In this document: positions 61,396 through 64,000 of the stretch, piece by piece | Layout: each line of letters opens with the position of its first letter | Position numbering within the stretch: the first letter of the stretch is position 1 | NCBI RefSeq assembly: GCF_005876955.1 | Contig: NZ_SSCL01000005.1 | Span: forward strand, 1-64,000 | Reading direction: 5' to 3' | DNA: 64,000 bases | From: Sinomonas gamaensis | GTDB lineage: Bacteria; Actinomycetota; Actinomycetes; Actinomycetales; Micrococcaceae | Notes under the pieces: model-generated | What the model was told of the DNA's origin: nothing | Databases searched by the model: none | What the model saw: the letters and a program-made list of their open reading frames with translations, nothing else | Program-made: the position numbers and the translations under genes

Positions 61396-63186
61396 TTGTC
61401 CCCCAATGCTGGAAGCAAGCCCATCACGAAGGTCCTCATCGCCAACCGCGGCGAGATCGCCGTTCGCGTCATCCGCGCGGCGCGCGACGAGGGCATCGCC
61501 TCAGTGGCCGTGTACGCCGACCCGGACCGGGACGCACTGCACGCACGCCTGGCCGACGAGGCTTTCGCTCTCGGGGGGACGACGGCGGCCGAGTCCTATC
61601 TGGTGATGGACAAGATCCTCGATGCTGCGCGCGCCTCCGGTGCGGATGCCATCCACCCCGGCTACGGCTTCCTCTCGGAGAACGCCGAGTTCGCCCAGCG
61701 CGTCCTCGACGCCGGCATTACGTGGATCGGCCCGTCCCCCGACGCCATCGCGGCCCTCGGCGACAAGGTCCGCGCCCGCCACATTGCCGAGAAGGTCGGA
61801 GCACCGCAGGTACCCGGCTCGAAGGATCCGGTCGGCTCGGCGGACGAAGTCGTTGAGTTCGCCCGCGAATACGGACTGCCCGTGGCCATCAAGGCCGCGT
61901 ATGGCGGCGGCGGGCGCGGCATCAAGGTTGCCCGCACCATGGAGGAGATCCCCGAGCTCTACGACTCGGCCGTTCGCGAGGCCATTGCGGCGTTCGGCCG
62001 CGGCGAGTGCTTCATCGAGCGCTTCCTTGACGCGCCCCGCCACGTCGAGACCCAGTGCCTCGCAGACTCCCACGGCAACGTCGTCGTCGTCTCGACCCGC
62101 GACTGCTCGCTGCAGCGCCGCAACCAGAAGCTCGTCGAGGAGGCCCCCGCGCCCTTCCTTACCGAGGAGCAGACCAAGCGGCTCTACGAGTCCTCCAAGG
62201 CGATCCTCAAGGAGGCCGGGTACCTCGGCGCGGGGACGTGCGAGTTCCTCGTCGGCCAGGACGGCACCATCAGCTTCCTCGAGGTCAACACGCGCCTCCA
62301 GGTGGAGCACTGCGTGTCCGAGGAGGTCACGGGGATCGATCTGGTGCGGGAGCAGTTCCGGCTCGCCCGCGGGGAGGAACTCGGGTACGACGACCCCGAG
62401 ATCCGCGGCCACTCGATCGAGTTCCGCATCAACGGCGAGGACCCGGGCCGCAACTTCATGCCCGCGCCCGGCACCGTCGAGACGCTCAAGTACCCAGCCG
62501 GCCCCGGTGTGCGCGTGGATTCGGGCATCGAGGCCGGCGAGGTCATCAGCGGCAACTTCGACTCGATGCTCGCCAAGCTGGTCGTCTCGGGTGCGACTCG
62601 CGAGCAGGCCCTTCAGCGATCCCGCCGCGCCCTCGACGAACTTGTCATCACCGGCATGCCCACGGTCGTGCCGTTCCACGCAGCCGTAGTGCGCGACCCT
62701 GCGTTCGCCCCCGAGTCCGGCCCCTTCCGCGTCCACACGCGGTGGATCGAGACCGAGTTCGTCAATGACATCCCGGCGTGGACCGGGCAGCCCGCCGCTG
62801 GCGATGCGACGGACGACGGCGGCGAGCGCCAGAACGTCGTCGTCGAGGTGGGCGGCAAGCGCCTCGAGGTGACGATCCCCGCTGGGCTCGGCGGCGTCGT
62901 CGCGAAGCCCGGCAAGGGCAAGTCGAAGAAGGGCCGTGGCTCCCGCGGCGGGGCTGCCGCGGCGGCCGGCGGCAATGCCCTGACCGCGCCCATGCAGGGC
63001 ACCATCGTGAAGGTGGCCGTCTCGAACGGCGACCAGGTCGCGGAGGGCGATCTCGTCGTCGTCCTCGAGGCCATGAAGATGGAGCAGCCGCTCACGGCGC
63101 ACCGCGCGGGCACCATCCACGGCCTGACCGCGGAGCCGGGGCAGACGGTCTCGGCGGGTTCCGTGATCGCCAGCATCGAAGACTGA
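61396..63186 (+). CDS. accBC: acyl-CoA carboxylase alpha subunit (biotin carboxylase + BCCP)
   Basis: The 596-residue fusion is the biotinylated subunit that pairs with AccD and AccE to make malonyl- or methylmalonyl-CoA. The biotin carboxylase domain has [37 protein letters not shown]-grasp loop [13 protein letters not shown] and [17 protein letters not shown] Lys/Gly/Ala linker (about residues 510-530) leads to the BCCP domain with the biotin Lys in [13 protein letters not shown]. The TTG start at 61396 has GGAG at good distance. TAGGCT at 61364-61369 is its probable -10. Confidence 0.96.
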   Translation: MSPNAGSKPITKVLIANRGEIAVRVIRAARDEGIASVAVYADPDRDALHARLADEAFALGGTTAAESYLVMDKILDAARASGADAIHPGYGFLSENAEFAQRVLDAGITWIGPSPDAIAALGDKVRARHIAEKVGAPQVPGSKDPVGSADEVVEFAREYGLPVAIKAAYGGGGRGIKVARTMEEIPELYDSAVREAIAAFGRGECFIERFLDAPRHVETQCLADSHGNVVVVSTRDCSLQRRNQKLVEEAPAPFLTEEQTKRLYESSKAILKEAGYLGAGTCEFLVGQDGTISFLEVNTRLQVEHCVSEEVTGIDLVREQFRLARGEELGYDDPEIRGHSIEFRINGEDPGRNFMPAPGTVETLKYPAGPGVRVDSGIEAGEVISGNFDSMLAKLVVSGATREQALQRSRRALDELVITGMPTVVPFHAAVVRDPAFAPESGPFRVHTRWIETEFVNDIPAWTGQPAAGDATDDGGERQNVVVEVGGKRLEVTIPAGLGGVVAKPGKGKSKKGRGSRGGAAAAAGGNALTAPMQGTIVKVAVSNGDQVAEGDLVVVLEAMKMEQPLTAHRAGTIHGLTAEPGQTVSAGSVIASIED

Positions 63187-63200
63187 ACCCCAGGCAGCAG

Positions 63201-63235
63201 AAAGGGAGGCCGGCGCAGAGCGCCGGCCTCCCTTT
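63201..63235 (+). terminator. strong terminator after accBC
   Basis: A perfect 15-bp stem (AAAGGGAGGCCGGCG with CGCCGGCCTCCCTTT) and loop CAGAG, starting 14 bp after the stop codon, is followed by CGTTG. Confidence 0.88.
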
Positions 63236-63242
63236 CGTTGTA

Positions 63243-63378
63243 CCGAGTTCCCCAGTTTCACCGCCGAATTCCCCAACTTTCGGCTTCAGCCCGCGGCGCG
63301 GCGCCCGGAATTCCCGGTGCGTCGAGCCGTCTGCAACTGAAGTTGTGGGGAGCTCGGCGGCAAAGCTGGGGAGCTCGG
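63243..63378. repeat. large palindromic element of four 16-bp units
   Basis: Two direct copies, CCGAGTTCCCCAGTTT (63243-63258) and CCGAATTCCCCAACTT (63264-63279), face two inverted ones, AAGTTGTGGGGAGCTCGG (63340-63357, with a TG insert) and AAGCTGGGGAGCTCGG (63363-63378). Together they form imperfect 37/39-nt arms around a GC-rich 60-nt loop with its own CTTCAG/CTGAAG pair. It lies between the accBC terminator and the convergent MFS gene and contains no gene. Confidence 0.8.
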
Positions 63379-63395
63379 CCGGAGCGGACTAGCCG

Positions 63396-64000
63396 TCAGG
63401 CCGAGATGTTGTCCTCGAACTCGCGGTCCTTGGTCTCGCGGGTGAGGAGCAGCGCGACGAGCGTGAGCACCGCGGCGACGGCCAGGTACACGCCGACCCA
63501 CACCGTGCTGCCCTTGCCGAACTGCCAGAGCGCAATCGCCACGAACGAAGCCGGGGCAGCGCCGAGCACCGAGGACAGGTTGTACGCGATCGCCGAGCCC
63601 GTGTAGCGGACGTTCGCGGGGAAGAGCTCGGGGAGGATGGCCGCCATCGGGCCGAACGTGAGCCCCATCAGGGTGAAGCCCACGATCAGGCCCACCATGG
63701 CTGCGGCCGTGCCGGGACCGAACATGAAGCCCCATGCGGCGCCGAACACGAGGATGCCGACCGTGACCCAGATGAGGAACTTGCGGCGGCCGTACCTCTC
63801 GGCGAGCGGGCCGGAGACCACGGTGAAGATGCCGAAGAACACGACGCCGATGATGAGCATCCACAGGAAGAGGCCGCGGTCGATGCCGAGGCCCGGCACG
63901 AACGAGGCGGGATCGAACTTCTGCCCGGCCTTCTGGGCTGCTGCGCGGGCCACGTCGACCTTGTCCGTCGCGGTGCCGTAGGTGAGGGTGAAGCTCGTGG
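63396..64000 (-). CDS. MHS-type MFS transporter, C-terminal part (runs off window)
   Basis: The visible C-terminal about 200 residues contain six hydrophobic spans. The second-half MFS loop GPLAERYGRRKFLIW (G-x3-D/E-R-x-G-R-R/K) is visible. MAAILPELFPANVRYTGSAIAYN is typical of the metabolite:H+ symporter subgroup (proline/betaine, shikimate, KgtP-like). The reading frame is open to the window edge, where TSFTLTYGTA is a loop before the visible spans. The cytosolic tail ends LTRETKDREFEDNISA. The substrate cannot be named. Confidence 0.88.
   Translation of the reverse strand, partial: TSFTLTYGTATDKVDVARAAAQKAGQKFDPASFVPGLGIDRGLFLWMLIIGVVFFGIFTVVSGPLAERYGRRKFLIWVTVGILVFGAAWGFMFGPGTAAAMVGLIVGFTLMGLTFGPMAAILPELFPANVRYTGSAIAYNLSSVLGAAPASFVAIALWQFGKGSTVWVGVYLAVAAVLTLVALLLTRETKDREFEDNISA

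Overview
The window is G+C-rich DNA from a high-GC actinobacterium. Gene content and order (dnaG-dgt-dusB, glyS, metY-metX behind a SAM-IV-type riboswitch, gatCAB, actinobacterial ligA, birA, accD/accE, maf, accBC, an Rv1264-like adenylate cyclase) point to Micrococcales, most likely a Micrococcaceae genus such as Arthrobacter or Sinomonas. The genus is an inference. No rRNA and no CRISPR array were seen. Genes are tightly packed, with many 1-4 bp ATGA/GTGA/TGATG overlaps and no gene-free stretch above about 300 bases.

Left edge (1-1.75 kb) is accessory DNA. The end of an IS21-family element cuts an ABC-transporter ATPase gene. Next come a small membrane protein and two divergent phage-like HTH regulators that share an array of five TTAGGCA-type boxes. 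This block abuts the 3' end of a tRNA with anticodon CAU, a typical integration site. The rest of the window looks like core chromosome with some variable cassettes.

1.88-16.5 kb is mostly on the minus strand. It holds a lipid/glycolipid cassette (CDP-alcohol phosphatidyltransferase, DMT transporter, GT4 glycosyltransferase), a holin-like membrane protein, two tandem tRNA-Asn genes, then dnaG, dgt, dusB and a coupled unknown gene. A plus-strand F420-reductase-like gene then meets glyS-GNAT-YibE/F tail to tail at a 3 x 16 bp repeat. 16.3-26.9 kb mixes an S4 RNA-binding protein, a carboxylesterase with a MarR-type palindrome, SGNH hydrolase, metX/metY, a hipBA toxin-antitoxin pair, PAP2, DedA, a two-component system and a VOC protein.

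27-42 kb carries catabolic units. A tdh-kbl-DauA-like-hutI operon covers threonine, D-amino acid and histidine breakdown. A CitMHS citrate transporter is divergent from a CitA/CitB-type two-component system, with 9-bp tandem repeats between them. gatCAB lies between these two units. 41.6-48.7 kb is one long, tightly packed minus-strand run: birA, bacterial-PH protein, adenylate cyclase, PP2C phosphatase, ligA, inositol monophosphatase-like, GNAT.

49.8-63.2 kb is the acyl-CoA carboxylase region, accD-accE then maf-accBC. About 9 kb lies between its halves: a DUF885 peptidase-like gene, a dicarboxylate symporter, a tetR-MMPL efflux pair with two TTGCACT-N-AGTGCAA operators, a LuxR/TPR regulator and a PQ-loop protein. 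Three long intergenic inverted repeats of unlike sequence occur here (51.67, 55.10 and 63.24 kb). The last is built from four copies of a 16-bp unit. The right edge is a partial MHS-type MFS transporter.

No clearly new multi-gene system was found. The most original signals are non-coding: the TTAGGCA array, the 16-bp repeat with stops on both strands at 12.55 kb, the four-unit palindrome at 63.24 kb, the operator over the SDR promoter at 49.6 kb, and a recurring -10-like hexamer 6-7 nt before start codons that suggests leaderless mRNAs.
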